The notes under the pieces were generated by a model. It was not told where the DNA came from and did no database searches. It saw only the letters and a program-made list of their open reading frames with translations. Below are positions 27,101 through 34,412 of a stretch of DNA of 64,000 nt, piece by piece. How positions within the stretch are numbered: the stretch's first letter is position 1; every line of letters starts with the position of its first letter. The DNA lies in NCBI RefSeq assembly GCF_000156355.1, contig NZ_GG657897.1, positions 210,320 to 274,319 on the forward strand, in the 5' to 3' direction. This stretch comes from Methylophaga thiooxydans DMS010 (GTDB taxonomy: Bacteria > Pseudomonadota > Gammaproteobacteria > Nitrosococcales > Methylophagaceae). The position numbers and the translations under genes were made by a program.

Positions 27101-27282
27101 ATTTCTTTTTCGACATCCTGCGGTGTGGCGCCGGGCCAACCAGTGACAACGCTGATGGTACGAACGTCGAGATCAGGAATCATTTGCACCGGGATGCGTT
27201 GGGCAGCAGCAATGCCAAGCACCACGATGATAAGTACGATAACTGTCAGGAGTTTTCCGTTTTTAATGGGTGCTTCCAGCAT
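24139..27282 (-). CDS. RND-family efflux transporter permease
   Basis: A 1047-residue inner-membrane pump of the AcrB fold, with 12 helices and two large periplasmic loops, e.g. QRIPVQMIPDLDVRTISVVT, then GWPGATPQDVEKEILIEQER. In helix 4 the proton-relay motif reads GMTVDNTIVVLES (Asp then Asn, where AcrB has two Asp). In helix 10 it reads VVNNPILIVE (Asn where AcrB has Lys940), a variant found in many non-AcrB members of the superfamily. The adaptor gene lies 11 bp upstream. No outer-membrane factor is encoded nearby. The substrate is unknown. Confidence 0.94.
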   Translation of the reverse strand: MLEAPIKNGKLLTVIVLIIVVLGIAAAQRIPVQMIPDLDVRTISVVTGWPGATPQDVEKEILIEQERYLRSVPNMTRMESTADTGQANIEMEFPFGVDINETLIEVTNALSQVSSYPENVDQPTIRSSSFSENAFMYFAVATQQGNPLNLDMDMVTDFIDDDVRPRMERVRGVSEVQLRGGAERQVQITIDPAKLAQRGLSLTDVRDAIRERNRDTSAGDLDDGKRRYFIRTTGRFKDIESLNELTLAHRNNTDIKLKDVAEVKLDHYEVRHLAIVNDEAALMMAVKRESGSNVINIKRDMLKVVEEIRQEQLEPNGMTIKLIGDDVRYVQASVEKVASNLALGAILATLVLFLFLRSGRATLIGLMGMPICTIAAFIGLLVFDRTINVISLAGIAFAIGMTVDNTIVVLESIEQARRRGLDRIQAAITGVRDVWSAVLASSMTTVLVFAPVLFVQEEAGQLYSDIAIAISTAILASMLFALAVVPAACARVGFGDERDHGDDLAHPGPILRTVSWLNGSAIKRFLCIVLIFSGTMIAGWYLMPPAEYLPEGEEPKAFSVMTAPPGYNLSEMEKLGDEIRDHLRLALNADPSKYDNGEHQIPSLKYYFQRIMPGRVWVLSEPTRDQDIEPMMQALTDLYKQYPGMRGFSHRGSIIASNQGGTRAVNLDISGADQGSLYRTAENAMRRAESIFGDPQIESEPSALSLDQPLIEVRPNWDRLAEIDMTADDFGYTVAALSDGAYVGEFFMEDDKIDMFIFSTAGQNQTLSDMSDLPIMTPQGTVLPLSALAEIRDTVDSDQLRRVDGRRTVTLSVIPPREIALETAVNRVRTQMLPDMQAAGEVDKGVSISISGAADQLDATRESLSSNMVIAVILIYLLLVAIFSHWGYPLLILTTVPLGIAGGIVGLVAVNSSGALLNAFGLPAIIQPFDMITMLGFVILLGTVVNNPILIVEQTRKNLQEAGTSVRLAVNRAVATRLRPILMSTATTVFGLAPLVFIPGAGTELYRGVGIVVLVGILCSMIVTLAFLPSLLISVLSWNEKRKKQDA

Positions 27283-27293
27283 GTGATAAAAGC

Positions 27294-28352
27294 CTATTCG
27301 TTAACGATAGTGACAGCCTGATCCTCACGTAGCACTTCATTGCCACGGATCACGACGTGTTCATTTAATTGCAGGCCAGAAGTAATGCTGACACCATCCT
27401 GACTTTGCTGACCGATGCTTACTTGGCGACGTTTAGCAACGCCGTTGTCAACAATAAACAGGCTGTAGCCGCCATCTGGATGCAGCAGCAGCGCATCACG
27501 AGGCACAATCAGCTTTTGACCTGTTTTGCCACTGAGGCCAATGACGGCAGTTGCAGAGGTGCCGGGCAGCAGACTGATATCGGTAGCATCAACCACCACG
27601 CGTACTAAAAACGCTCTGGCTTGAGGATCACTAACCGGTACTATGGCGCTGATTTTTGCTGGCAGACGTTGACCCGGATAGACATCGGGAAGGACCTCCA
27701 CAGGACTGTTTTTATCAATATCAGAAAAACGCTCTTGCGGAACTTTCACATCGAGTCTGACTAAATCAGTGGCAACCAGCTCTAATACTGCTGTGCCACG
27801 GTTTATCCATTCACCGGCTTCTGTCATCTTAGCGCTAATCACACCAGAAAAAGGCGCCGGTAGTTCATGTCTGCGCAGTTGTTCGAGGCTGGATCGTTGG
27901 GCCGCCTGCATAGCAACCAATGTGGCTTCTGATAGCGCTAAATTTGACTGCCGGTTGGCCATTTCACTTTCCGAAATATAATTTTGTTTCCGTAGTCTTT
28001 CGGCTTCTTTGACCAGTCGTGCTGCTTCATCTCGGGCTGCCTTGGCCTCAGCTGTAGCCGCTTGAGATTGTGCATACTGCTGCCGAGATATGGCCGGGTC
28101 CAGCTTGAGCAACACTTGACCTTTTTCTACCTCACTGCCTGCATCAACCAACACCTCAGCGACCAAGCCATCTACCCGCGGAGAGAGAAGTGCCCGTTTC
28201 TCGGCAGTTAATGAGCCAGACAAACTGAGCGTTTGTGCAATGGATGATTGCTTCGGTAACGTAGTGGAGACGGGGGTAAGGTCATCGGCATAGACCGCCA
28301 ATGAAAACAAACTCATGACTATAAACGCCCAAGGTCGTGATAGATGTGCCAT
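27294..28352 (-). CDS. RND efflux periplasmic adaptor (HlyD/MFP family)
   Basis: A 352-residue adaptor that bridges the RND pump to an outer-membrane channel. It has a signal peptide (SRPWAFIVMSLFSLAVYA), then a lipoyl-like half (LSPRVDGLVAEVLVDAGSEV, EKGQVLLKLDPAIS), a coiled-coil hairpin at about 95-150 and the second lipoyl half (LPAPFSGVISAKMTEAGEWI). Beta-barrel and membrane-proximal domains follow. The open frame extends 41 codons upstream, but the signal peptide and an AAGGA site about 12 nt away favour 28352. It precedes the pump gene by 11 bp. Confidence 0.92.
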   Translation of the reverse strand: MAHLSRPWAFIVMSLFSLAVYADDLTPVSTTLPKQSSIAQTLSLSGSLTAEKRALLSPRVDGLVAEVLVDAGSEVEKGQVLLKLDPAISRQQYAQSQAATAEAKAARDEAARLVKEAERLRKQNYISESEMANRQSNLALSEATLVAMQAAQRSSLEQLRRHELPAPFSGVISAKMTEAGEWINRGTAVLELVATDLVRLDVKVPQERFSDIDKNSPVEVLPDVYPGQRLPAKISAIVPVSDPQARAFLVRVVVDATDISLLPGTSATAVIGLSGKTGQKLIVPRDALLLHPDGGYSLFIVDNGVAKRRQVSIGQQSQDGVSITSGLQLNEHVVIRGNEVLREDQAVTIVNE

Positions 28353-28487
28353 GTGATATTGAATTCCTTTTTTTCTAACTTTGGGTCGAGATCGGGCTAA
28401 TAGTTCCTCAGTCATGTCCGTGGAAAATGACTGACAAGCCGACAATTTTAATGACTTACAGTACCCGATTGGCAATACTTACATACG

Positions 28488-29438
28488 ATGTTTACATTAT
28501 TTTACATATCTAATCTTATCACTCGACTGTTTCCGCTCTGGGTCATACTCTTTAGCTGCCTGGCCTGGTGGCAACCGCAATGGTTTGTGTCTGCGAAGCC
28601 TGCGATTATGCCTTTGTTGGCATTAATCATGTTTGCTATGGGGTTGACACTAAAGGTCGCTGACTTCAAGCGGGTGATGACTCAGCCTCTTGTCGTTGTT
28701 ATCGGTGTGGTGTTGCAGTTTGGTCTGATGCCATTGCTTGCATGGCTAATTGCAACACTATTAAAACTTGAACCGATGATTGCTGTGGGACTTATTTTAG
28801 TAGGTGCCTGTTCTGGCGGTACAGCCTCTAATGTTATGACGTATCTTGCTGGTGGCAATGTGGCGTTATCGATCACAATGACAGCGGTATCGACCTTGTT
28901 GGCCGTGTTTATGACGCCATGGTTAAGCTGGCTTTATATCGATACCGTGATCGATGTTCCCATATGGGCAATGTTTAAAAGTATTTTGCTGTTGGTGATT
29001 CTTCCCGTCGCGGCAGGGGTGCTTTTTAACCGGGTTTTATCTCGTTTTATCAGACCAATATTGACGATATGCCCAATGATTGCAGTATTGGCGATCGTAT
29101 TTATCATCGCTATTGTGGTTGCGCTTAATCATAGCCGAATGGCTGAGCTATCTTGGCTTATAGTGCTGGCGGTGGCATTGCACAATGTTTCAGGCTTAGC
29201 GTTGGGCTATTGGGTGGCGCGCTTAGTCGGTTATTCCAGCGTGATCGCGCGAACCGTGGCGATAGAGGTCGGCATGCAAAATTCAGGTCTGGCGGTGGCA
29301 TTGGCGCTGAACTTTTTTACGCCATTAGCGGCTTTGCCCGGTGCGATATTCAGTATCTGGCACAATATAAGTGGATCGATGTTTGCCACTTTTTGGCAAT
29401 GGCGCGATAGGAGTCACGGCCATGACAGCAGAGATTGA
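28488..29438 (+). CDS. Bile acid:sodium symporter (BASS) family transporter
   Basis: A 316-residue protein with about nine to ten membrane helices. The sodium-site and crossover motifs are MPLLALIMFAMGLTLKVADF, VGACSGGTASNVMTYLAGGN and TVAIEVGMQNSGLAVALAL. BASS proteins carry organic anions, keto acids or sulfonated compounds; the substrate here is not known. There is no clear ribosome-binding site at the ATG. It is divergent from the adaptor gene and overlaps the next membrane gene by 17 nt. Confidence 0.9.
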   Translation: MFTLFYISNLITRLFPLWVILFSCLAWWQPQWFVSAKPAIMPLLALIMFAMGLTLKVADFKRVMTQPLVVVIGVVLQFGLMPLLAWLIATLLKLEPMIAVGLILVGACSGGTASNVMTYLAGGNVALSITMTAVSTLLAVFMTPWLSWLYIDTVIDVPIWAMFKSILLLVILPVAAGVLFNRVLSRFIRPILTICPMIAVLAIVFIIAIVVALNHSRMAELSWLIVLAVALHNVSGLALGYWVARLVGYSSVIARTVAIEVGMQNSGLAVALALNFFTPLAALPGAIFSIWHNISGSMFATFWQWRDRSHGHDSRD

Positions 29439-30684
29439 AACGCTTTATTACCTATTGATAGCACTGGCAATTGGTTTGATGATTGGGGTCGAGCGTGGCT
29501 GGCAGGAGCGAGCCAGTCAAGAAGGCCAACGAATAGCTGGTGTGCGTACATACGGTTTGATCGGTTTGCTGGGGGGCAGCTTTGGTCTACTGGCGCAGCA
29601 GTATGGTGAGCTGTTATTAGGTTTAGGGTTTGTCGCTGTGTCGGTTGTGGTGGGAATGATTTTTCTTGCCAAGCAAAAACAAAATGGCGAGTGGGGTATC
29701 ACCAGCCTTGTGGCGTTGTTACTGGCCTTTATTTTGGGAGCGTTGGCGACCAATGGTGAGGAGCTGGTAGCTGCCGCTACCGCAGTAGTAACAGTGCTGT
29801 TGCTTAGTAATAAGCCACAACTACATGGTTTGATCAGCCGCTTACAGGCAGAGGAGTTGCGGGCGGGTATTAAGTTGCTTTTGATCTCAGTGGTGATGCT
29901 GCCTGTGTTGCCCGACCAAGGCTTTGGCCCTTGGCAGGCGCTCAATCCTTTTCGGATCTGGCTAATGGTGGTGGTCATAGCGGCGATTTCCTTTGCGGGT
30001 TATGTAGCCATCAAGCTTGGAGGTACACGTCGCGGTATTTTGTTTACGGGGCTGTTTGGTGGTTTGGCTTCATCCACGGCGGTAACGCTGCACTTGTCTC
30101 GGTTGGGTAAAAAGAGTCCAGGTGTCTTGGCTGTAGCGGCAAGTGGAATATTGATTGCTTGTGGCACGATGTATCTTCGCATGCTTCTCGTGGTTGGCTT
30201 ATTGGCTCCTGCAATGCTGACGCGGTTTTGGCCGGTCGTCGTTTTAATGGCAGTACTGACTTATCTACCACTGTTGATCTATCAGCGCAGTGCGACAGGG
30301 CAAGCTCTGGATACAGCGACTAGCATACAGAATCCACTGGAACTGAAAACGGCTCTGACCTTTGGTGCCATTTTGATGGCAGTTATGTTGCTCAGCGTGA
30401 TGCTACGCGAGGCCTATGGTGATGGCGGGCTGATGACCTTGGCCGCGTTGTCAGGTATTGCTGATGTGGATGCCATGGTGTTGTCTTTGGTCGGCATGGT
30501 GGAGGGGGAGCTTGCTGTTCGATTATTCATTATGGGCTGTGTCATTGCGGCCTGTACCAATAGTATTGTTAAAGCCATGATGTGCTGGTTTATCGGGGGC
30601 AAAGTCTTAGGAATCAAGGCGGGCGTGCCCCTTGTACTTGCCGGGGTTGTTGGCGTTATCGTGACATGGATTGGGTACTGGTAA
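29422..30684 (+). CDS. MgtC/DUF4010-family membrane protein
   Basis: A 420-residue membrane protein with roughly twelve helices. The N-terminal part is MgtC-like (LLIALAIGLMIGVERGWQER, AGVRTYGLIGLLGG, GITSLVALLLAFILGALATN). The C-terminal half is DUF4010-like (FTGLFGGLASSTAVTLHLSR, ALSGIADVDAMVLSLVGM). GGAG precedes the ATG at 29422, inside the end of the BASS gene, which suggests coupling. It is the second MgtC-related gene within 6 kb. Function is unknown. Confidence 0.86.
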   Translation: MTAEIETLYYLLIALAIGLMIGVERGWQERASQEGQRIAGVRTYGLIGLLGGSFGLLAQQYGELLLGLGFVAVSVVVGMIFLAKQKQNGEWGITSLVALLLAFILGALATNGEELVAAATAVVTVLLLSNKPQLHGLISRLQAEELRAGIKLLLISVVMLPVLPDQGFGPWQALNPFRIWLMVVVIAAISFAGYVAIKLGGTRRGILFTGLFGGLASSTAVTLHLSRLGKKSPGVLAVAASGILIACGTMYLRMLLVVGLLAPAMLTRFWPVVVLMAVLTYLPLLIYQRSATGQALDTATSIQNPLELKTALTFGAILMAVMLLSVMLREAYGDGGLMTLAALSGIADVDAMVLSLVGMVEGELAVRLFIMGCVIAACTNSIVKAMMCWFIGGKVLGIKAGVPLVLAGVVGVIVTWIGYW

Positions 30685-30785
30685 GCGCGTTAACAGTGTG
30701 CGTTCGATGAAGTTCAAGCCTTATGTCAGCAGGAACCATCATTACAGGTTTCGGTCTTAGCCTCAGCAAATGAGGAGACCATTTT

Positions 30786-31136
30786 ATGGCAATCAGACTG
30801 CTACCCGTGATCTTGGTGTTGATGTTGTTTACAGGCGTTGCTGTTGCTGCCGGACAGGCAAACTATCACCAATGCTTGTTTGATGACAGCAATGAAGTGA
30901 AAGCAGATAAAGCCGGACAGACCATCGCTGTGTATTGTGCCTCACGGCATTTTGATACCGCGCCCACCGCCTTTCAGGCTCAGGTGTTGAATCAGGAGCT
31001 GGAAGGCATGAAACAGCGCGATCCAAAGTTCAAAGCGTTTTATGATGGAATACGTCAACATAGCGGAAACGATATTTACACTGATCGGCAAATTATTCTG
31101 ATGTATATCGACAAGCGGGAAGTGAATAAAGACTAG
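30786..31136 (+). CDS. Small secreted hypothetical protein
   Basis: A 116-residue protein with a clear signal peptide (IRLLPVILVLMLFTGVAVAA). The mature part is polar with two cysteines (YHQCLFDDS and IAVYCASRHF) that could form one disulfide, and no recognised domain. GAGGAG precedes the ATG. It stands alone between the DUF4010 and peroxiredoxin genes. Not recognised. Confidence 0.7.
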   Translation: MAIRLLPVILVLMLFTGVAVAAGQANYHQCLFDDSNEVKADKAGQTIAVYCASRHFDTAPTAFQAQVLNQELEGMKQRDPKFKAFYDGIRQHSGNDIYTDRQIILMYIDKREVNKD

Positions 31137-31251
31137 CTATCAACGCAGAAAAATACCGATATTGCTCGCTATTTTTGCATTTTTGGCGCTATTATTAATC
31201 GATGAAAAGCGGATGTTTTTCAGCGATGCAAGTTAATCAAAGGAGGCAATT

Positions 31252-31917
31252 ATGTCACTGAGAATTAACGATATTGCGCCTGATTTCACGGCTGCCACCA
31301 CACAAGGCAAGATTCAGTTCCACCAATGGCTTGGCGATAGCTGGGGCATGCTATTTTCCCACCCCAAAGATTTCACGCCGGTTTGTACCACCGAGCTTGG
31401 CTATATGGCCGGTTTGAGTGACGACTTTGCAAAGCGTCACTGTAAAGTTATTGGTCTCAGCGTGGATCCGGTTGAAGATCACAAGCTGTGGCAACAAGAC
31501 ATTGAAGACATTCAGGGGCATAAAGTCACCTATCCGATTATTGCCGATGGTAATCTGGCGATAGCCAAACAATACAATATGTTGCCTGCTGATGAGTCGG
31601 GTGGCTCACAAGGGCGAACGGCGGCGAATAATGCAACGGTACGTTCAGTATTTATTATTGCACCAGATAAAACGATCAAGATGTTGCTGGTATATCCGAT
31701 GACAACGGGGCGCAATTTTGATGAAATTCTGCGAGTGTTGGACTCTATTCAGCTGACCGCTGAGTACAAAGTTGCTACGCCAGTGAATTGGCAAGTCGGC
31801 GAGGATGTCATCATTGTGCCGTCAGTTAGTGATGATGAGGCACGCGAGTTATTCCCCGCCGGTTTTAAAACGCTGAAGCCCTACTTACGCACAACGCCAC
31901 AGCCAACGCATCATTGA
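31252..31917 (+). CDS. 1-Cys peroxiredoxin (Prx6 type)
   Basis: A 221-residue thiol peroxidase of the Prx6 group. The peroxidatic Cys45 sits in [18 protein letters not shown], and the conserved Arg lies in [13 protein letters not shown]. The long C-terminal arm ([20 protein letters not shown]) is typical of 1-Cys enzymes that reduce hydrogen peroxide and lipid peroxides. AGGAGG is strong. The 3' end overlaps the convergent helicase gene by 7 nt. Confidence 0.94.
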   Translation: MSLRINDIAPDFTAATTQGKIQFHQWLGDSWGMLFSHPKDFTPVCTTELGYMAGLSDDFAKRHCKVIGLSVDPVEDHKLWQQDIEDIQGHKVTYPIIADGNLAIAKQYNMLPADESGGSQGRTAANNATVRSVFIIAPDKTIKMLLVYPMTTGRNFDEILRVLDSIQLTAEYKVATPVNWQVGEDVIIVPSVSDDEARELFPAGFKTLKPYLRTTPQPTHH

Positions 31918-33239
31918 GTTTTACGTGGCTGATTGCGACGGCGACGAGTTGAACGGCCGGGTTTGGCAGCATTAGCGGGCTGTTTGCGGTGACTCTTTTG
32001 CGCGTGCGCGGTTTCACTGCGTTGACCATCATTGTGTCCATGTGATGGTTTTTTTGGCTTGCGTGGTTTGTGTTTAGGCTGATGCAGCTTGGATGCTGGC
32101 ACGTCATGCTGGGGTTCAAAGCCTTCAACAACTTCACGAGGCAGATTTTTGCCAATCAGTCTTTCTATATTCCACAGGTGTTCAACCTCATCGGCACTGA
32201 CCAAGGAGATTGCCTCGCCGGTGGCGCCGGCACGACCTGTTCTGCCGATGCGGTGCACATAATCTTCAGCCACGTTGGGCAGATCAAAGTTCACCACATG
32301 AGGGAGTTGATCGATATCCAAGCCACGAGCGGCAATGTCGGTGGCAACCAAAATTTGTTTGTCGCCGGCTTTGAAGTCTGCCAAGGCTTTGGTGCGTGCA
32401 CCCTGACTTTTATTGCCATGAATGGCAGCAGCGCTGAGACCAACAGACTCAAGATGACGAGTCAGCTTGTTGGCACCATGTTTGGTACGAGAAAACACCA
32501 GTACTTGTGTCCACTGATGGGTGTTGATCAATTGACTTAACAGTTCCGGCTTTTTCTTTTTATCCACCGGCGCAATCCACTGCTTTACCGTTGTTGCTGT
32601 ACTGTTAGCAGGTGACACCGATATTTCGATAGGGTTGTTAACCAATGTTTTTGCCAGAGAACGTATATCTGTTGAGAACGTCGCCGAAAACATCAGATTT
32701 TGACGCTTTTTGGGTAAAAAAGAAATGATCTTACGGATGTCGTGGATAAAGCCCATATCTAGCATGCGATCCGCTTCATCTAGAATCAGCACTTCCAGAT
32801 GGTCGAAACGGACGGCATTTTGCTGATACAAATCGAGTAAACGACCGGGTGTGGCGACCAGAATATCCGCTCCTCGGCGTAAACGCATCATTTGAGGATT
32901 GATTTTGACACCGCCAAACACGACGGTTGAGCGTAATGGTAGAAATTTGCCATAGGTTTGAACGCTATCAGCGACTTGTGCTGCCAGTTCACGCGTTGGG
33001 GTTAATACCAGAGCGCGGACTTGATTAGCTGATGCGGGTTTACCACTTGCAAGCCGATGTAATAGCGGCAAGGTAAAACCGGCGGTTTTTCCTGTACCGG
33101 TCTGAGCTGCTGCCATAACATCATGACCTTGCATGATAGGAGGAATAGCTTTGGCCTGAATCGGTGATGGGGTGTCATAACCCTGTTCGCTGATGGCTTG
33201 AAGAATAGGATCGGCAAGGCCGAGAGAAGAAAATGTCAT
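31911..33239 (-). CDS. rhlE: DEAD-box RNA helicase, RhlE type
   Basis: A 442-residue ATP-dependent RNA helicase. Motifs run in order: Q motif region ([20 protein letters not shown]), Walker [33 protein letters not shown], and [17 protein letters not shown]. The C-terminal 60 residues are a very basic, low-complexity RNA-binding tail ([16 protein letters not shown] and a final [11 protein letters not shown]). The length and start ([14 protein letters not shown]) match RhlE rather than DeaD or SrmB. The start has only a weak GAG site. Confidence 0.9.
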   Translation of the reverse strand: MTFSSLGLADPILQAISEQGYDTPSPIQAKAIPPIMQGHDVMAAAQTGTGKTAGFTLPLLHRLASGKPASANQVRALVLTPTRELAAQVADSVQTYGKFLPLRSTVVFGGVKINPQMMRLRRGADILVATPGRLLDLYQQNAVRFDHLEVLILDEADRMLDMGFIHDIRKIISFLPKKRQNLMFSATFSTDIRSLAKTLVNNPIEISVSPANSTATTVKQWIAPVDKKKKPELLSQLINTHQWTQVLVFSRTKHGANKLTRHLESVGLSAAAIHGNKSQGARTKALADFKAGDKQILVATDIAARGLDIDQLPHVVNFDLPNVAEDYVHRIGRTGRAGATGEAISLVSADEVEHLWNIERLIGKNLPREVVEGFEPQHDVPASKLHQPKHKPRKPKKPSHGHNDGQRSETAHAQKSHRKQPANAAKPGRSTRRRRNQPRKTQ

Positions 33240-33585
33240 ATCATGCTCTAAATTAGGTGATCATGTGCCAAAAAGCCATGATTTGTATCAAAAACTAGTA
33301 ACTAGGTTTGGTTGCTAGTGTTGTAACAATGCGTTAAACCATCACACCATTTTTAAACTGTGGAGTACATATTTCGCTTAAGGTTGGTCTGCGTGTGTAT
33401 GTTTTACGTTATTGGCTTAAGGCTGAACGTTGTTGGCCTGCAATCGTCTCATTAGCAGGCTTGTTGGAATAAAGTAGCAGTATTATCGCAGATTTATCAT
33501 TATATTGATGTGAAGTAACGACATTAGCTTGTCATAGAGAGATGTTATGATGAGTTTAGACAGTTGTAATGTATTAGGAGGAAGT
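33240..33585. other. Intergenic region, 346 bp
   Basis: Between the leftward helicase gene and the rightward cupredoxin gene. I see no convincing coding frame. It must hold both promoters, but I could not assign -35/-10 pairs with confidence. There is a small palindrome (CTAGTAACTAG near 33294). An in-frame ATG at 33547 would extend the cupredoxin, but AGGAGG favours 33586. Confidence 0.5.
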
Positions 33586-34338
33586 ATGTATCAGAAAAAA
33601 GCGGTCATTGTCACAGTCATCCTAGCGGCACTCGCCATCTTTGTTGTCGCTGCGGTCTCTACGGTATTTAAAGATGACAGTGAGGAACGTTATCAAAATG
33701 TACCATCACCGCAAGCAGAAGCAACCATTGATGATAAAAGTGCTGTAGCACCTGCTTCTGTCAAAGATGAAACAACTGAACCTTTGGCACAAAATGAGGT
33801 GGGCGGTTTAAATGAAACGGCTACAGAGCATATGGAAGATGCGAATGAAGCCGTGCCAGAAACTGTCGTGGATGAAGTTGCAGAAACAGGCAAACGATTC
33901 GACTCGATGGAAAATGTTCCTGCCACACCCGAGCAGGCTGAGGAAGTATTGGCTGAAGAGCCTGCACCAGCTGCGAGTGGCGGTGAAATTCATATCGTGA
34001 AAGCTGTGGGGTTAAAATATGATCCCTTAGTGGTTAACATTCAGCCGAATGACACCGTAGCGTGGGAAAATATGCCGACACACGACACTCAGTCAATGGA
34101 AGGTTTGATTCCTGAGGGTGCTGAAATGTGGCACTCAAAACTGGGTGAGAATTACGAGCGCACCTTCACTCAAGAAGGTATTTATGTGTATAAGTGTACC
34201 CCTCACTTCGGTGCCGGTATGGGCGGTGCCATCATAGTTGGTAAGCCAGTTAACTTGGAAGCAATTCAAGCGGCTGATGCTAAAGGGGCTGCTGGTCGAT
34301 TGGTTAGAAAAGCCATTGCCGCCGCTGAAGCAATGTAA
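33586..34338 (+). CDS. Membrane-anchored pseudoazurin-like cupredoxin
   Basis: A 250-residue protein in three parts. An N-terminal membrane helix (about 5-27) is followed by an acidic Ala/Glu/Pro/Val linker of about 100 residues (30-132). A C-terminal type 1 copper domain (about 134-220) follows. The copper ligands are His166 (THDTQS), then Cys204, His207 and Met212 in YKCTPHFGAGM, the pseudoazurin spacing. The helical tail after 220 also resembles pseudoazurin. It probably tethers an electron carrier to the membrane. AGGAGG supports the start at 33586, and a strong terminator follows. The unusual feature is the long tether. Confidence 0.88.
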   Translation: MYQKKAVIVTVILAALAIFVVAAVSTVFKDDSEERYQNVPSPQAEATIDDKSAVAPASVKDETTEPLAQNEVGGLNETATEHMEDANEAVPETVVDEVAETGKRFDSMENVPATPEQAEEVLAEEPAPAASGGEIHIVKAVGLKYDPLVVNIQPNDTVAWENMPTHDTQSMEGLIPEGAEMWHSKLGENYERTFTQEGIYVYKCTPHFGAGMGGAIIVGKPVNLEAIQAADAKGAAGRLVRKAIAAAEAM

Positions 34339-34359
34339 ACGGTTTAATAACGGCTATAA

Positions 34360-34399
34360 AACCCTCTGTCCGCTATTCGGGCAGGGGGTTATTTTTTTT
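34360..34399 (+). terminator. Intrinsic terminator after the cupredoxin gene
   Basis: AACCCTCTGTCCG (34360-34372) pairs with CGGGCAGGGGGTT (34378-34390) over 13 positions, including G-T pairs, with loop CTATT and an eight-T run at 34392-34399. ycaO starts only 13 bp after it, so ycaO is read through or has a promoter overlapping the terminator. Confidence 0.88.
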
Positions 34400-34412
34400 G
34401 GGACAAGCAATA

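Noticed and set aside
26692..27321. Long open frame (209 residues) on the plus strand opposite the RND pump
   Set aside because: It lies wholly antisense to a highly conserved pump sequence and resembles no family; it is a shadow frame.
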